Assembly: GCF_964275005.1 (NCBI RefSeq)
Contig: NC_092694.1
Location: forward strand, 28,392,632-28,456,631
DNA from: Diadema setosum
Lineage: Eukaryota; Echinodermata; Echinoidea; Diadematoida; Diadematidae
Length of the DNA stretch: 64,000 nucleotides
Direction of reading: 5' to 3'
Positions within the stretch are counted from its first letter, which is position 1. Every line of letters begins with the position of its first letter. Of this stretch, positions 35,449 to 47,827 are shown one piece after another. Position numbers and translations under genes: made by a program. The notes under the pieces were generated by a model. The model was not told the DNA's origin and made no database searches. It saw nothing but the letters and a program-made list of their open reading frames with translations.

Positions 35449-35986
35449 TAGTAAATACATTGTGTACAGTTTCAACAATCTACAATGCCAATGTCTAAAA
35501 GCCGTTTTTTTTTTCCGACATCAAACCTACATCGCAAGACAAGTTGTAGATCAACTTGAAATGTTCACATCGACCGCTGCTAACGAACTGAGGTAATTGC
35601 CACGAGCTCGACATTGAAAAAGAATGTCTAAGAATGAGACAGCCAACGAGTCATACAACCCATGAGCTGGAAACTAGGCAAATAAGGTCCACAAGTCCGA
35701 CATTAGACAAAAAAAAAAATCCACGAGACTGATACTGTACCACATTAAGCACTATGATGTAATGGTTGTTGGACTCGTGGACCATGTTAGGGTTTGTCGA
35801 GATATTCAGCTGTACGACTGGTCGTATGTCGAACTCGTGACGTGTACCTGTATTGGTCACCCCCAAATTGTAAGCACCTAGATTACGCAACAACAATTTT
35901 CTCTTTTTTTTTTCGGTTATAAGGAGCTATTCAAGTGATCATAATTGGATGGTATATATATCATTTGACCACGGAACACAAAACCA
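35449..35986. other. 3' flank of GPCR copy 4
   Basis: No gene seen. A diverged repeat of ACGAGTC/GACTCGTGG-like words occurs at about 35600-35850. Confidence 0.4.
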
Positions 35987-36158
35987 GCGCCAGTGTGTTA
36001 TACTGCCCTCTTACGGGCAGTGTTTGAGATGTATGTTATATTGTTGTTGTACAACCTTCGCCCCTTTCGGCCGGCAGTTTGTGAGCATAATAAAGATTGC
36101 TTAAACCTTAACTATTGTGACTGGTTATCCATCCCCGAACGATGTTCTTTTAATGGCG
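35987..36158 (+). repeat. 5' LTR
   Basis: Matches 38503-38681 almost base for base. It contains an AATAAAG polyadenylation-type signal. Confidence 0.8.
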
Positions 36159-36407
36159 TGGTGGCAGCTACATGGGATCAAGTACCCTGCTCTTCCCTCA
36201 TTACCGATGGATTTTATGCATGATATGGCAGCCAGTCGGTCGGCAAAACGTGTCGTGATAGGTAGTTATGGTTTGCTCGCATCTGCTGTAGTCCCATACA
36301 TAGCCCTTGAATGGCCGTTCCCTGTCCCCTCTTGAGGCAACGACCTCGCACCCAGGCCCGAGAGAGAGGCCGCCCCTACCAGTACCAGTATTCTAACCAG
36401 AAGTACA

Positions 36408-37505
36408 ATGTACCAGGTACCTTACAGTGTTTGCGATTCTGAGTCAATTCAAATCAAAACAAATGAAAGCAGTGAATGGATGACTGAGGATGATTATGTC
36501 GGTCTTGATTATGATGATTTCTGTGACGATTATGATGATGAAAGTTATGACAGTTGTGATGAGCCCTTCGGGGACCCTAACCAACCTCGTCCCCATGAGG
36601 ATCTAGTATTGCATGCTACTCGGTGTGATGGCGTCAATCCAAGTTCATGTAGCATTACTCCTCGTCCTGTCCCTATGTGTATGAGTAGTCTTGGTGTTAG
36701 TGAGTCCAGTCGTTCTAATGTTAGACATACAGTTCACAGTTGCCCAATCTGTCTCGTGGCCAATCGCCCGAACCAGCATCACATCAGTGATTGCTCATTC
36801 CTACCAGAGCATGAAAGAGATATCATTACATGTGCTCGCCAAGCGGCGTCCGTCCTTGGCTACTCTGATTCCCTGTGTCCATATGACAATTATCTGGATG
36901 ATTATGATGAGCTAGATTCAGAATGTGATTTCTCAGAAGTTGATGAATGTTTTGATGATCTTCATGACAGTTTTTTTTTGTCTACAGATATCGTCTGCTT
37001 GTCTGCTAGGGTATGTGTTGCTGATTCAGACTGTACTAGTCTTGGAGATGCAAAGGATATGTCAGATTTAGACAGGTCAATAGGGTTTCAAGACAATTCT
37101 TACTGCTATAATCGTGGATCATCGGAGTCGGATGAGTTCCACTTCCGGGTTGATCAGTCGCCACAGTCTCCAGTAGCTAGTCCCTCAGTGTTGCCTGAAA
37201 AGGCCTGTATGTCTCCCTACATTGATCTTGACCATGGCCAACAGAGTGTCCGGGTTACTCTTGTCAGCGGTTCTCCACAGAACTTGATTGGCTATTCAGT
37301 GTTTAAGAGTCTTGGAGGTGTTTTAATGGACTCTTCTGAGGCTTATTCAGTTGACCGTTCTTCACCGTATGCAATCATTGGAGGGACGTTCTGGTCTAAA
37401 GTGTTTTGTATTGATTCTGATTCATGTCATGTACGAAGAGAGTGCATGTACAGCTGTATATTGTTATTGGATGCAAGTACATGTTGTAGTACATACATCA
37501 TGTAA
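36408..37505 (+). CDS. Gag/protease-like ORF of the LTR element
   Basis: 365 residues. An acidic Asp/Tyr-rich N-terminal part (about 20-50), then a gag-type zinc-binding segment (HSCPICLVANRPNQHH followed by SDCSFLPEHERD, about 110-140), a second acidic stretch, and a C-terminal part whose order resembles a retroviral-type aspartic protease (VTLVSGSPQNLI, then FKSLGG). The CPxC...H...C...LPE..R pattern is known from gag proteins of invertebrate Ty3/gypsy-like elements. I judge it a retroelement protein and not a host gene because it lies between the two LTRs. Confidence 0.65.
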   Translation: MYQVPYSVCDSESIQIKTNESSEWMTEDDYVGLDYDDFCDDYDDESYDSCDEPFGDPNQPRPHEDLVLHATRCDGVNPSSCSITPRPVPMCMSSLGVSESSRSNVRHTVHSCPICLVANRPNQHHISDCSFLPEHERDIITCARQAASVLGYSDSLCPYDNYLDDYDELDSECDFSEVDECFDDLHDSFFLSTDIVCLSARVCVADSDCTSLGDAKDMSDLDRSIGFQDNSYCYNRGSSESDEFHFRVDQSPQSPVASPSVLPEKACMSPYIDLDHGQQSVRVTLVSGSPQNLIGYSVFKSLGGVLMDSSEAYSVDRSSPYAIIGGTFWSKVFCIDSDSCHVRRECMYSCILLLDASTCCSTYIM

Positions 37506-38502
37506 GCAGAAAGTTGACTTGCACATAGCAACTTGTGCAAATCTGAATAACATGTACTGTATACCGTTTTATGTGTGCAGCATACACATGCTGGTTTTGA
37601 CAGCAACTCAAGTATAAGTCAGCATTTTTATGTTTGTGTTTTTGCCTTTCAGTTTGCCCAGTGTGTATGATTCTTTGAGTCATTTCCTATGTCTTATGTC
37701 AAATACATGTTGCACACATTTAGGAGAGGTGAGATTTTTACATACGTATGTATGATGTTCGTTTGATTTTTTCGTATGTGCTTTAAGACTGTAGAGGAAA
37801 GACAGCTATAGTGTAGTGTTTATGTACACTCGTTCCAAATCCCAGCATATGTTAGAAGATAATTGATTACAGCTGTATGTGCTGTGTTTAACAGTGTTGT
37901 AACAAAAGAGTGAATGAGAGTGGGGAGACCATGGTACTTACATGGTACGTAGGCCTACAGTAGTAGTGTTTCATATTGTGAGAAAAGGTAGAAAGTGAGG
38001 TAGCTACATGTGTTTGTATGATATTTGATAGTTGACATTGTGAAATATTTTCTGTTTCATTTACACCGTAAAGTAGTTTGTTTTATTAAGTGTTGTTTTA
38101 TGATTGGTAGAAGATGTTTGTACAGGGTATGTATGAGGTTGTGCATGTATAGCATAGGTTATTGGTATTTTTGTATGGGCATGATTCTGATTGTTGATCC
38201 AGTGAGTAAGTACTGTATGATAGCAGTGCTTATCATAGTGTAATGTTGGTGTTTCATATTAGTTGGGTGTCAGTCAGTTCTTACAAGTTTCTAGAGACGT
38301 GTCTATATGGGGATAATGTTTGTATTAATGTTATCAAATCATTGAGTGTTCGTAATGTGGTCTAGCTATCCACATCATTAGTCAGAAATTTGATTGGTTT
38401 AATTCCACACACATTCTTGGCATATTGAATGTGCATGATTATTCCATAGCCAAGGGTTTCCCATTGTGTTATGTAGAAGAAGACAGAAAGAAGAAAGTGA
38501 TC

Positions 38503-38681
38503 GCGCCAGTGTGTTATACTGCCCTCTTACGGGCAGTGTTTGAGATGTATGTTATATTGTTGTTGTACAACCTTCGCCCCTTTCGGCCGGCAGTTTGTGT
38601 TGCGTGAGCATAATAAAGATTGCTTAAACCTTAACTATTGTGACTGGTTATCCATCCCCGAACGATGTTCTTTTAATGGCG
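38503..38681 (+). repeat. 3' LTR
   Basis: Second copy of the LTR, preceded by the purine tract. Confidence 0.8.
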
Positions 38682-40130
38682 CAGTAGAAAATCGCGCGCT
38701 CGATTGTCATGCATTGATTCTTACTGAGCCACACTGAGCCATGCGTCCGCTAAAATCCGAACGCATTGCTCAAGATTTGTACATGTATAGTGTTGTAAGT
38801 GTACCGGACGCATGATGGGGAAATGGTTGTATTTCATGAATTTACGGAGCCACTTTACAGCAAAAATGATGCACAGGCCTATTTCGTGGATCACTGAGAA
38901 TTGGATGCACGAGTTTAACCCACGAGTGCAGAATTGGGTTTCAGACTGTTCCAAGAACATCCAATTCTCACTGATCCACGAAATAGATCCACTCTGTCCT
39001 GCGCATCATTTGTATAATGATATATTACCGTATCAGTACCTGCATGCATTTTCGCCACGTGTTGTGACAATGGTTACCAGATATCCGTTTTACATGGTGT
39101 GTTTTACGGGCTAATTCTTCCGAGTAATTACTAATAATTACCAATAAATTCATTCTCACGGTCAAATGCCATGACTAGGTTTGTCTATCTATTAATATGC
39201 CTAAGCTCAGTATTTCATCTTTTTGACTAATTCAACTTTAGTCACGGTTTGTAGTAGTTTAGATCCTTTATCGTGCCTGCCAATCTGGACATAATCATCA
39301 TTGCATTTATTCAATCGTGTCTATGTTTTGTCTTGTTATTTTGTAATGTATCTTTCTTAATATTTACGGAACAGTGTATTTAAAGCACTCTATAATGCAC
39401 GGCAAACTTTAAAAAATAATAGTAATTCATTTTTATTTCAAAGTTATATTGCATTACTTAACATTTGATCTGGTTTGTTTATCGTTGATTTCTTGATTTT
39501 TCCCTGCCAACATGAATTAAAGTCATTGGCCACCAAGCAAAAACAAAATGAGTGTTGAGGCTGTATACAATTATAGTGCACGAATGCAAAGTGTTTATGT
39601 ATATCTAAACACGTTGACTTTCAGATACATGAAGACACAATTGACTCACGAACATAATTAGATAGTTATCTATCATGAACTACATAAATTCTACGAGCCT
39701 TTGGGAATTCTTTGTTTAAATATTGTATTATGATATTACGCAATGGAATATCGTCATAAAATCATTCCTTCATATCATGTTCTACTGAGACTGGAAATAT
39801 CGAAGTGTTTGAGTCAAGATATTTTAGTAGAATTCACCTAAAATCTTCAGCCAATCATGTTTCAATGTTAAAAATGTATGAATAAATGTATAAATGTATT
39901 ATGCATTAATTTCCACAGATGACAACTAACATTAACAGGCCCAAATATAATACACGAAATTCCTTCGTAGGAATATCGCCAAATTTCATATAACGCTTCA
40001 AAAAAAGTTTGGAAATCTGACTTCAGTTGTAAATCTCTCCACTTTGTAAGCACTATAAAATACATGTGTCATATCAGTGGAAAAAGTATTAAATTTTCTT
40101 TAAAATGATATCCTACTCATTATGATTATG
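38682..40130. other. Intergenic with one strong hairpin
   Basis: Contains an inverted repeat (38866-39010, listed separately). From about 39590 to 39870 the sequence is homologous to 49310-49400 and 50255-50460 (ATACATGAAGACA, CTTTTGGAATTCTTT-like and CATGTTCTACTGAGACT words), marking a segmental duplication. No gene. Confidence 0.55.
38866..39010. repeat. Foldback hairpin, 29-bp arms
   Basis: The arm at 38879-38907 (CTATTTCGTGGATCACTGAG ...) and its complement at 38958-38986 differ at one base. Weaker outer pairing continues (GATGCACAGG with CCTGCGCATC). Probably a small MITE. Confidence 0.85.
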
Positions 40131-40433
40131 CTATCAAGTAAGGAATTGTACTCAAAAGTGTCGAATAAGGTCTGCATTGAAAAGTTGCAATACGAACAAG
40201 AACTGTCCTTATGAATGAGATTGGTCGTGAAGAGTACATAAAGAACATGCTCTTTTGTCGTTTGTGAAGATGTCTTTTGTTCTCAACTGGTCAGCCATGT
40301 AGACAAATTTCAATAGACATCTTAACTTCACATTCAAGTTTTCAGTGGTGGCATGCCAGTCAATTTTGACAGCTCATTCAGTTTTATGGTTGTACATCAT
40401 GCCACTTGTAAGCAATGTAAGCAATTGAAGCTG

Positions 40434-40715
40434 AGATGCTTCAAAAAGATGACAACGCAAAACCGAATAGAGCGAGACATGTGCGCAACTTTTTCGAGAG
40501 AGTAAGGGCATCATTAGAAATGGACTGGCCTTCTGCAGCCCTTACCTCAACCCCACAGAACATTTTTGGGATCAACTTGGTCGAGCTGTGGGGAAGAGGG
40601 TGACAAATGCAACGACAGGCAGGACTCCGTCAGATACTGGTTGACGCTAATCAACAGCATTAGGACACGGTGCCAGGCCGTGGTGCAAGCACTTGGCTCG
40701 TCCACCAGATGCTGA
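40434..40715 (+). pseudogene. Tc1/mariner transposase C-terminal remnant
   Basis: Translations in two frames give DDNAKPNRARHVRNFF (the DNARPH-type motif), then SPYLNPTEHFWDQLGRAV (the SPDLNPIEHxWD motif with the last catalytic acidic residue), then RTRCQAVVQALG. The frames are separated by at least one shift and a stop lies near 40642. Only the C-terminal third of a Tc1-like transposase is recognisable. Confidence 0.85.
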
Positions 40716-40947
40716 GCCCCGATCATGTTCATTGACAATATAAAGACAAAAAGTAAACATAAAGTAAACACAACGAAATAACGACAAAATGAAGACAAAA
40801 TAAAGATGAAACTCCAATAAAATCAAGACCATGCCATTTCACCTCTTTATGTCTTTATTGCGGTTAATGTGGCGAGGTTCTGTGAGATGAAATGGTTTGA
40901 GTCATGATCGTTTTTTGTTGTTGGTTTTTGTGTTTGTAATGCTGTGT

Positions 40948-40984
<37 letters not shown>

Positions 40985-41544
40985 TGTGTGTGTGTTTATC
41001 TGTTTGGTGGAGCGCATACAAGTTTCACTCCATAAAAATGGTGATGTTACAGTAAATGATCTCCAAAGAAAAAAAAAAATGGGAACTCACTCATCACGAG
41101 GAAACTGCATTACGGACGTCAAAAATTGGGCCATTTTGCAACTTTTCAGTTCGGACTTTACTTCATATTTGTAAGCACTGCACCTTCATGTATACAATAA
41201 TCATAACAAGTATGGTATCATCTTAAAGGAAATTAAACAATCTTTGTGTGGTATTAAGCACAAATGAATCACTTTAAAGAAAAGATGAGAAATGATTGAT
41301 CAAACTCAGATTTCCAAACTTTTTCGAAGGGTTTATTATGTGATCATGTAACTAACAATGAACTGTAACTGTTTACCTTTACCTCGGTTAGAAACATTTT
41401 GTCATGCCTTACTGATCAATGATCCAGGCGAAATAACTTTGTGTTAGCCTTTAATGAAGGCAGACAGACCTCTTCCTTCCTTTTCTGCTTTCTACTCTCC
41501 TATATCTACGCAAGTCATTTCTCCCTCCTATTTCTTCTATGTGT
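40716..41544. other. Intergenic, no gene seen
   Basis: Holds a (TG)n tract at about 40947-40995. Otherwise AT-rich. Confidence 0.5.
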
Positions 41545-41832
41545 ATTATGTACGAGGGCCGTACGCAAATCAAGCCACACTTAAGCTGTACTTAACTAAA
41601 ACTGTAGCCCTACTGTATTAGTCACTGTACGGTTGTATTGCTGATATGTTTCTGCTGTACATTGTGTAAAGGCAATGATGAAAAAAGTATTTTGTTAACA
41701 ACTGATGTCTATGTATATGTATGGCTCCAACAACGTATGTATAATTACATATATGTACATGTATGTTCATGTACAATGGTAATACAGGAATCAATAAATC
41801 ATATCAATCAAATCAAATCAAGTCAAATTGAT
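41545..41832 (+). mobile_element. Possible LINE 3' end
   Basis: A stretch ending in AATAAATC followed by a run of ATCAAATCAA-type repeats, which is typical of LINE tails in invertebrates. No coding part remains. Confidence 0.4.
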
Positions 41833-42939
41833 ATAATACATAAATGAAATGTGTCAATAAGGCATATTTAGCACAGAACGTTCAAGAGAGTTTTGACAAG
41901 AGAATCTCTCTTCGGGGAAGCCGATTAGATTTCTATTCGACTGACTGAATTTTTGTAATTACACAGGTCTTATCATGTACATAAATTTATGATTGTCTTC
42001 ACACCTTGATTTAGCACATCTTTAATTTCAATTACACATTTATCCTTATGGGAGAAAAAAAAAAGAAGTAAACTGGAAATATTGACAATTTCTCAGATAA
42101 TGTCGGTTTTACTTTTCATCTTAAGTGCTTACAAAAAAAAAATGAAAATGAATGTAGTTGAAAAAGACACAACCTGCTGCATTTTCACGGTTTGCGCAAA
42201 TCATATTGTTGTACTTGAGCAACATACCGATCAAGTATTAAGTGAATATAAATTCTGGTCAATAATAGAATATACAGTCTATTTTCCATAATTCTTTTTC
42301 CACCTTAATTTCTACCGATTCACAGATAGTCTTTCAGGAGAACGAGGGAATATTTGCAACGCAAATTAACATTAATTCCACATTCTCTCACATTCCCCAC
42401 TCGGAAGGATAATTTTCTTTCGCTATTGAGAGTTCCTTTGAATAAGCTTGCTTTACTCTTCTCTCTTTTTCACATCTACTCACGTACCTAAAGTGCAATG
42501 GCGATCATAGCATACAATAGCACATTGGATGATGTAGTTCCTTTATTTTTTGTATTCATTATTGATTGATCCATTGCATTTAAAATAAAAGATGAAAGGA
42601 TATGATATCGATTTCTTAAGGAAATGAATGGCGTTCATGTTCAAATATTTCACTGAAATAAAAAGAAGTGCTCCATGCCGTATGCCTGATGTACCTACGA
42701 CGCATTCTTTGCAGTGCTGTGTCTGGCTTTGATGTTACGTTATACAATTTTATGCAGACAACTTTGCTAATGAGAGGTAATACTAAATTATCGGATCGTT
42801 AATTTAATAGTCCTTAGTATACCAGATGGTAAGATGCAGGAATAATTTTGTTCTTGCGTGAAGTGCTGTAATGATTACGTGGTGTGTGTGTAAGTGTATG
42901 TGTTTATGTATAAGTTTATCATGCAAAACTGTGTTTGGC
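41833..42939. other. Upstream flank of GPCR copy 5 (duplicated at 50.5-51.5 kb)
   Basis: Collinear with 50520-51510: AGACACAACCTGCTG, TTTCACGGT, CTACCGATTCACA, AATAAGCTT and GTACCTA words occur in the same order. No gene. A short (TG)n tract lies at about 42878-42905. Confidence 0.7.
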
Positions 42940-42945
42940 CTATGA

Positions 42946-43114
42946 TATCATTGGTTGAATTCAACATATATTCTGCTCATGCGCATTGTTTGACGCCGAC
43001 TATATAAGCCTTATGAAATGCAGGTCGTATTCATCATTTCAACGAAGAAGTGCGAATATCTGTGATCTGCTGATCTTGCTATTAATCTGTGCTTACGGAG
43101 TTCAGCTGCTTCGG
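42946..43114 (+). promoter_or_regulatory. GPCR family promoter and leader exon, copy 5
   Basis: GATATCATTGGTTGAATTC, CTGCTCATGCGCATTG, GACGCCGACTATATAAGC with the TATA box at about 43000. The leader TCATCATTTCAACGAAG runs to GTTCAGCTGCTTCGG and the donor gtaagg at 43115. It is nearly the same as the orphan module at 51.5 kb. Confidence 0.85.
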
Positions 43115-44421
43115 GTAAGGTATTGTAGATACGTAGATAAAGCCTGTAATAGGATACTCGCTCTGAACAGGAGATGTATTGCATATTTCACAGTTAGCCC
43201 ATTTTCTTCATTTCTCAGAAATAATAGGTTTATTTTGTATTATTAGATTATAGGATCGTATTGCTACTGTGTTTCATCACTTACAATAACATGTTCCTGG
43301 AACATTTTAAATATTTTGAATACCTCAAGGGAAAAAAAAACACAAGGAAACATTGCACTCATGATGCCTTTGAAGAGAGGAACTGCAGCGAAGCCGCTAT
43401 AAATATATTCTGCTGGAACGGTCTACAACCTTGTTGTGGTATTGGTAATTAGGGAGCTTATTCAATTTTAAAGAATAATGGAGATAGCTTGTTACTATTT
43501 TTCTTTCATTTCAATTTAAAGGGATAGTATAGTACTGGTGGAGATGAGGAATGGGCTTTTAACTTTTTGAGAAATACCATGAAACCACTTATGAAATGAT
43601 ACAAAGCATTCCATTTTAAGAGAAATTCAAAGTTTACTAGATGAAAATCCATTTTGGAATGGCTGTGACATCCAAGAGCAAGGTAAAGCAAAGCGATCCT
43701 AATAAAAAGTAGGTTCCATCTTTTGTTAGGATTTCTCTGTTTTGAATAGCTCAGATATTTCACAATCAGTTTTCATCAAAGGAACGTTAAATCTCTCATG
43801 GAATTACATACATTTCATATATCATAAGAGCTTTCTCATTATCTCAACCAAAACTATACGCTCCCTTGGAGGTGTATCTAATAGTATGATAGCAGACGAA
43901 CATGAGACAAGAATTAAGACAACGTTTCAGAGTGTCATAAAAGGGGGTCGGTGAAATTGATGGCTTTGTAAATGGTATCCCCAACAGAAATTCTCTAGTC
44001 GGTTTTATAACCAATGCTATTTCTTTTTAATTTTGGCATATCAAAACTTCATATGAAAGACTCGTATCTGCATTTGTCAAAATGCTCGGTAAAGTGTAGT
44101 CTCTTTCAAAGGCCGTCAATCCATCTAACCTTTTATCTGTTTTCATTGGAGAACATATTGACTGTATGCTTACTGGCCTACTTCATATGCATATGCAGTT
44201 TTGAGCAACTGCTCTGTGAAGAACAGGTGTCTTTTTAAAGGCCCATTGTTATCTCGTTTTGGATTTTGACGAAACTTCCTTTGTTTGTATGATTGTACCA
44301 TGTCTTTGAAAGTTGAAAGTGAACCTGAGTATATCGAAATGCACATTAATGATCGTCTGACGTGACATTAATTGAGCAACTCCTCATATCCATTTATGAT
44401 ATCATAATTCATATTTTACAG
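43115..44421 (+). other. Leader intron of GPCR copy 5
   Basis: From the donor at 43115 to the acceptor (atattttacag) ending at 44421. It contains the full dispersed repeat at 43519-43830. Confidence 0.7.
43519..43830. repeat. Dispersed repeat, uninterrupted copy
   Basis: AAAGGGATAGTATAGTACT, GGGCTTTTAACTTTTTGAGA, AATGGCTGTGACATCC and TTGAATAGCTCAGATATTT occur in the same order as in the split copy at 15.8-17.2 kb. Confidence 0.8.
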
Positions 44422-45406
44422 AAAAAGAACAAAAATGAGGATGATGGCAGTTCGGACGATCATTCTTCTTATCATATCTGGAACGGTCCATCTGACAGTC
44501 AAAGGAGAACCGGACACTACTACGGCTGTTCAATATTCTAACCAAAACACAGTGGGGACATCAGTTGTCAGCTTTAAGAGCGATTCAGACATTGAGGTTA
44601 TCGAAAATGTTCCAGTTTCGCCTCAGTTCGAAAAGAGTTATTCATATATGGGTATAATCCCACAACTCGACAAAGGAGGTCAAATTCCGACATTTCAACA
44701 AAAGAATTTTAATATCTTTGAAATTGATAGCGAAAATCTGACAGAAATCGATACAAAGACAATTGAGATAGGTACGCCGAATTCTATAGCGGAAAATGAC
44801 AAAGAATCTACTGTCCCCCTCGTGCTTTGGAAATGGCAGTCAGTTACATGGACATGGGTGACGATTCCACAACTAGCAATGTCCATTCTAGGAATAGTGG
44901 GAAACCTGATCGTATCGTGATACTGGTGCTATTTCAAAGGCGCCACACTTGCCGGTCAACTGATGCACTGATTGGTGCTCTTGCCGTTGCGGATTTCCTG
45001 ACGTCGGTGTTCATGGTCCCACTGCCTACGCCTGGCAGCATTCCAAGAACGTGGTTAGGGAATGTTTACTGCAATGTACTTTACCCTTCAATGCTCATGT
45101 GGATTTCAGTGGATGCCTCCATCTTCATTCTGACCTTGATACCGATAGAGAGATACATAGCGATTGCCCACCCTCTTCATTTCAAGCGTATTGTAACACG
45201 GCAGAGAGTTGGCAAGGTTGTTGCAGTGATATGGATTCTAGCGTTTTTGGCAAACATTTTCTTATTCTTTGTGGCTGAAGCGAAGGGTGACACGTGCACT
45301 GAGATTTTTCATTCGCAGCTTGCCCAAATTATAACAGGCATTATGCTTTATCTCGTTCAGTTTCTCATACCGGCTTTCATCATGCTTGTAGCCCAGGCTC
45401 TCAATG

Positions 45407-45465
45407 CACTGGTGCTCCATCAGCAATCACTGGCGTAGCCAGTGATTGTTGATGGAGCACCAGTG
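45407..45465. repeat. 28-bp palindrome at the GPCR/element junction
   Basis: The arm at 45407-45434 (receptor sequence CTGGTGCTCCATCAGCAATC plus ACTGGC) is copied in inverted form at 45438-45465, with one mismatch and a 3-nt centre. The receptor sequence was thus copied back to back into the element end. Confidence 0.95.
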
Positions 45466-47827
45466 ACCGCCCCCATCGCCTCCCCCCCCCCCCCCCCCTG
45501 AGATTTGGACCGGGGATTTGGGAGGCGAAAAAAAAATGCGTGTATACTGTATGCATGCGCATGAAGCGGGTCTCCTTTGCAACCTTTCATCAAATAAGAT
45601 ATTTCTTTTAATATTTCACTCAAAGTGTGCACCAGATCGTGATCGGCTATCCCCCTCCCAAACCCTCCCCCTCTGTGCCTCCTTCCCTAGCTTAATACAC
45701 TTTTTAGATTTCAAAAAAAAATATGAATAATTCTGAGTGCACAAGACTTATCACTTATATTTCGAGAACTCAAGGTTCCCTTATGTATAAGGGGAATTTC
45801 CCCTTTTAATCGACCCTTTCCTCCCTCAGTCCCCCCCCCCCCAAAAAAAAATCCGTTTTTTTTTTCCTTTGGTGATTTCCCAATAATGTTGATTCCATCA
45901 AAATATGCGTAAACGAGATATCTCAATTCCAACCTTAAAAAGGCAAAAGCTCCATCGGAAGGGAAGGGTGGAGATAACACTCGCCCACGCCTTCTCCCTT
46001 CTCGCCCGCCCCTCCCCCCCCCCCCCTTCCGCCATGCATAGAAGTAGACTGTGACTATACCCAGATCGCTTTATTTCAATTCTAAAAACGCAAAAGCTCC
46101 GCGAGCGGGAGGGGGAATCCCCCTTCCCCTAAGCTCTACCTCACTAGACTTTATACATACACACAGATGGTGCACATTCGGAATAAAAGCTAAATTCCGT
46201 GATTTTAACACTTATGAAAAAGTATTGCACCAAAAATTTGCACCAGATCGCTGAATTTCAGGTCTGAAAACGAAAAATCACCTTCGTGTGGGAGGGGATA
46301 TGCCCCTATCTACACCCTCGTGTGCATGTTTTTTTTTTTTTTTTTTTGATTGCTGAACTGCAGACAGCGTTCATGATATTCAGTGTAAGAATTGATACAA
46401 CAAGATTATTTAAATGATACCATTTTATAGGCAAATTGTTCAATAATAATCTACATTAAAATATATTGCAACCTTAAACAAGTGGGACTGTTTCAACTCG
46501 TTAAAACACGCAAGAACATGCATCAAATTGCACCATTTGCGACATCAAAATGCAAAAAGTTCTCATCGCGGGAGGGGGGACACCCCCCTCCCACACCCTC
46601 CCCTCCCCCCTTCGCTCGCTCGGCTCGCTCGGGTTCAGTCGCGTTCATGATATTCAGTGAAAAGAATCAATACAAGAAGATTATTTAAATGATACCATTT
46701 TATATAATAGGCAAATTGTTCAATAATAATCTACATCAAAATATACTGCTACCTTAAACAAGTGGGACTGTTTCACGTCGATAAAACGCGCAAAAACATG
46801 CATCAAATTGCACCATTTACAATATCAACATGCAAATAGTTCTCACCGTGGGAGGGGGGACACCCCCCTCCCACACCCTCCCCTCCCCCGTCGCTCGCTC
46901 CGCTCGCTCGGGTTCAGTCTTGTTCATGATATTGAGTGAAAAGAATTAATACAAGAAGTGTATTTAAATTATACCATTTTATAGGCAAATTGTTCAATAA
47001 TAATCTACACTCAAATATACTGCTATACCTTAAACAAGTGGGACTGTTTCACGTCGATAAACGCGCAAAAACATGCATCAAATTGCACCATTTGCAACAT
47101 CAAAATGCAAAAAGTTCTTCAACACCTCCCCTCCAACACCCTCCCCTCCCCCCTCGCTCGCTCCGCTCGCTCGGGTTCAGTCGCGTTCATGATATTCAGT
47201 GAGAAGAATTAATACAAGAAGTGTATTTAAATGATACCATTTTATAGGCAAATTGCTCAATAATAATCTACACTCAAATATACTGCTATACCTTAAACAA
47301 GTTGGACTGTTTCACGTCGATAAAACGCGCAAAAATATGCATCAAATTGCACCATTTGCAACATCAAAATGCAAAATGTTCTTACTGTGGGAGGGGGACA
47401 CTCCCCTCCCACACCCTCCCCTCCCCCTCGCTCGCTCCGCTCGCTCGGGTTCAGTCGCGTTCATGATATTCAGTGAGAAGAATTAATACAAGAAGTGTAA
47501 TTAAATGGTACCATTTTACAGGCAAATTGTTCAATAATAATCTACACTCAAATATTCTGCTACCTTAGACAAGTGGGACTGTTTCACGTCGATAAAACGG
47601 GCAAAAACATGCATCAAATTGCACCATTTACAACATAAAAATGCACAAAGTTCTTACCCCCTCTTACCCTTCTTACCCTTAGTTCTTACCCTTCTTACCC
47701 CGTTCTCACACCCTCCCCCCCCCCCCCCCTCGCTCGCTCCGCTCGCTCGGGCTCGGTCGCTTCGCCCCCTCGCAGACTAACCGCCCCCCCCCCCCCCCGC
47801 CAAGATGAAATCCTGGCTACGCCGTTG
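45430..47827. mobile_element. hAT-like non-autonomous element with about 270-bp internal repeats
   Basis: Inverted ends GGCGTAGCCAG (45432-45442) and CTGGCTACGCC (47813-47823). It is flanked by imperfect 9-bp copies TCAGCAATC and TCAACAATC, close to the 8-bp duplications of hAT elements. Inside are about five tandem copies of a 263-279 bp unit starting near 46411, 46686, 46965, 47228 and 47502. Each carries AAACAAGTGGGACTGTTTC, GCAAAAACATGCATCAAATT, a C-rich run and CGCTCGCTCCGCTCGCTCGG. No transposase. Confidence 0.8.

Larger units (their letters stand above)
35987..38681 (+). mobile_element. Short Ty3/gypsy-like LTR retrotransposon, non-autonomous fossil
   Basis: Two direct terminal repeats of about 172 and 179 bp (35987-36158 and 38503-38681) share GCGCCAGTGTGTTATACTGC, CGCCCCTTTCGGCCGGCAG and AATAAAG, and differ mainly by one short insertion, so the insertion is young. 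A purine-rich tract (about 38474-38497) lies directly before the 3' LTR. Inside is one open frame with gag-like and protease-like parts (36408-37505). No reverse transcriptase or integrase is seen, so the element could move only with help. Exact LTR edges and target duplication are uncertain. Confidence 0.8.

Noticed and set aside
36408-37505. Host gene for an acidic zinc-binding protein
   Set aside because: It lies between two near-identical LTRs and has a gag-type motif order followed by a protease-like part, so a retroelement origin is more likely.
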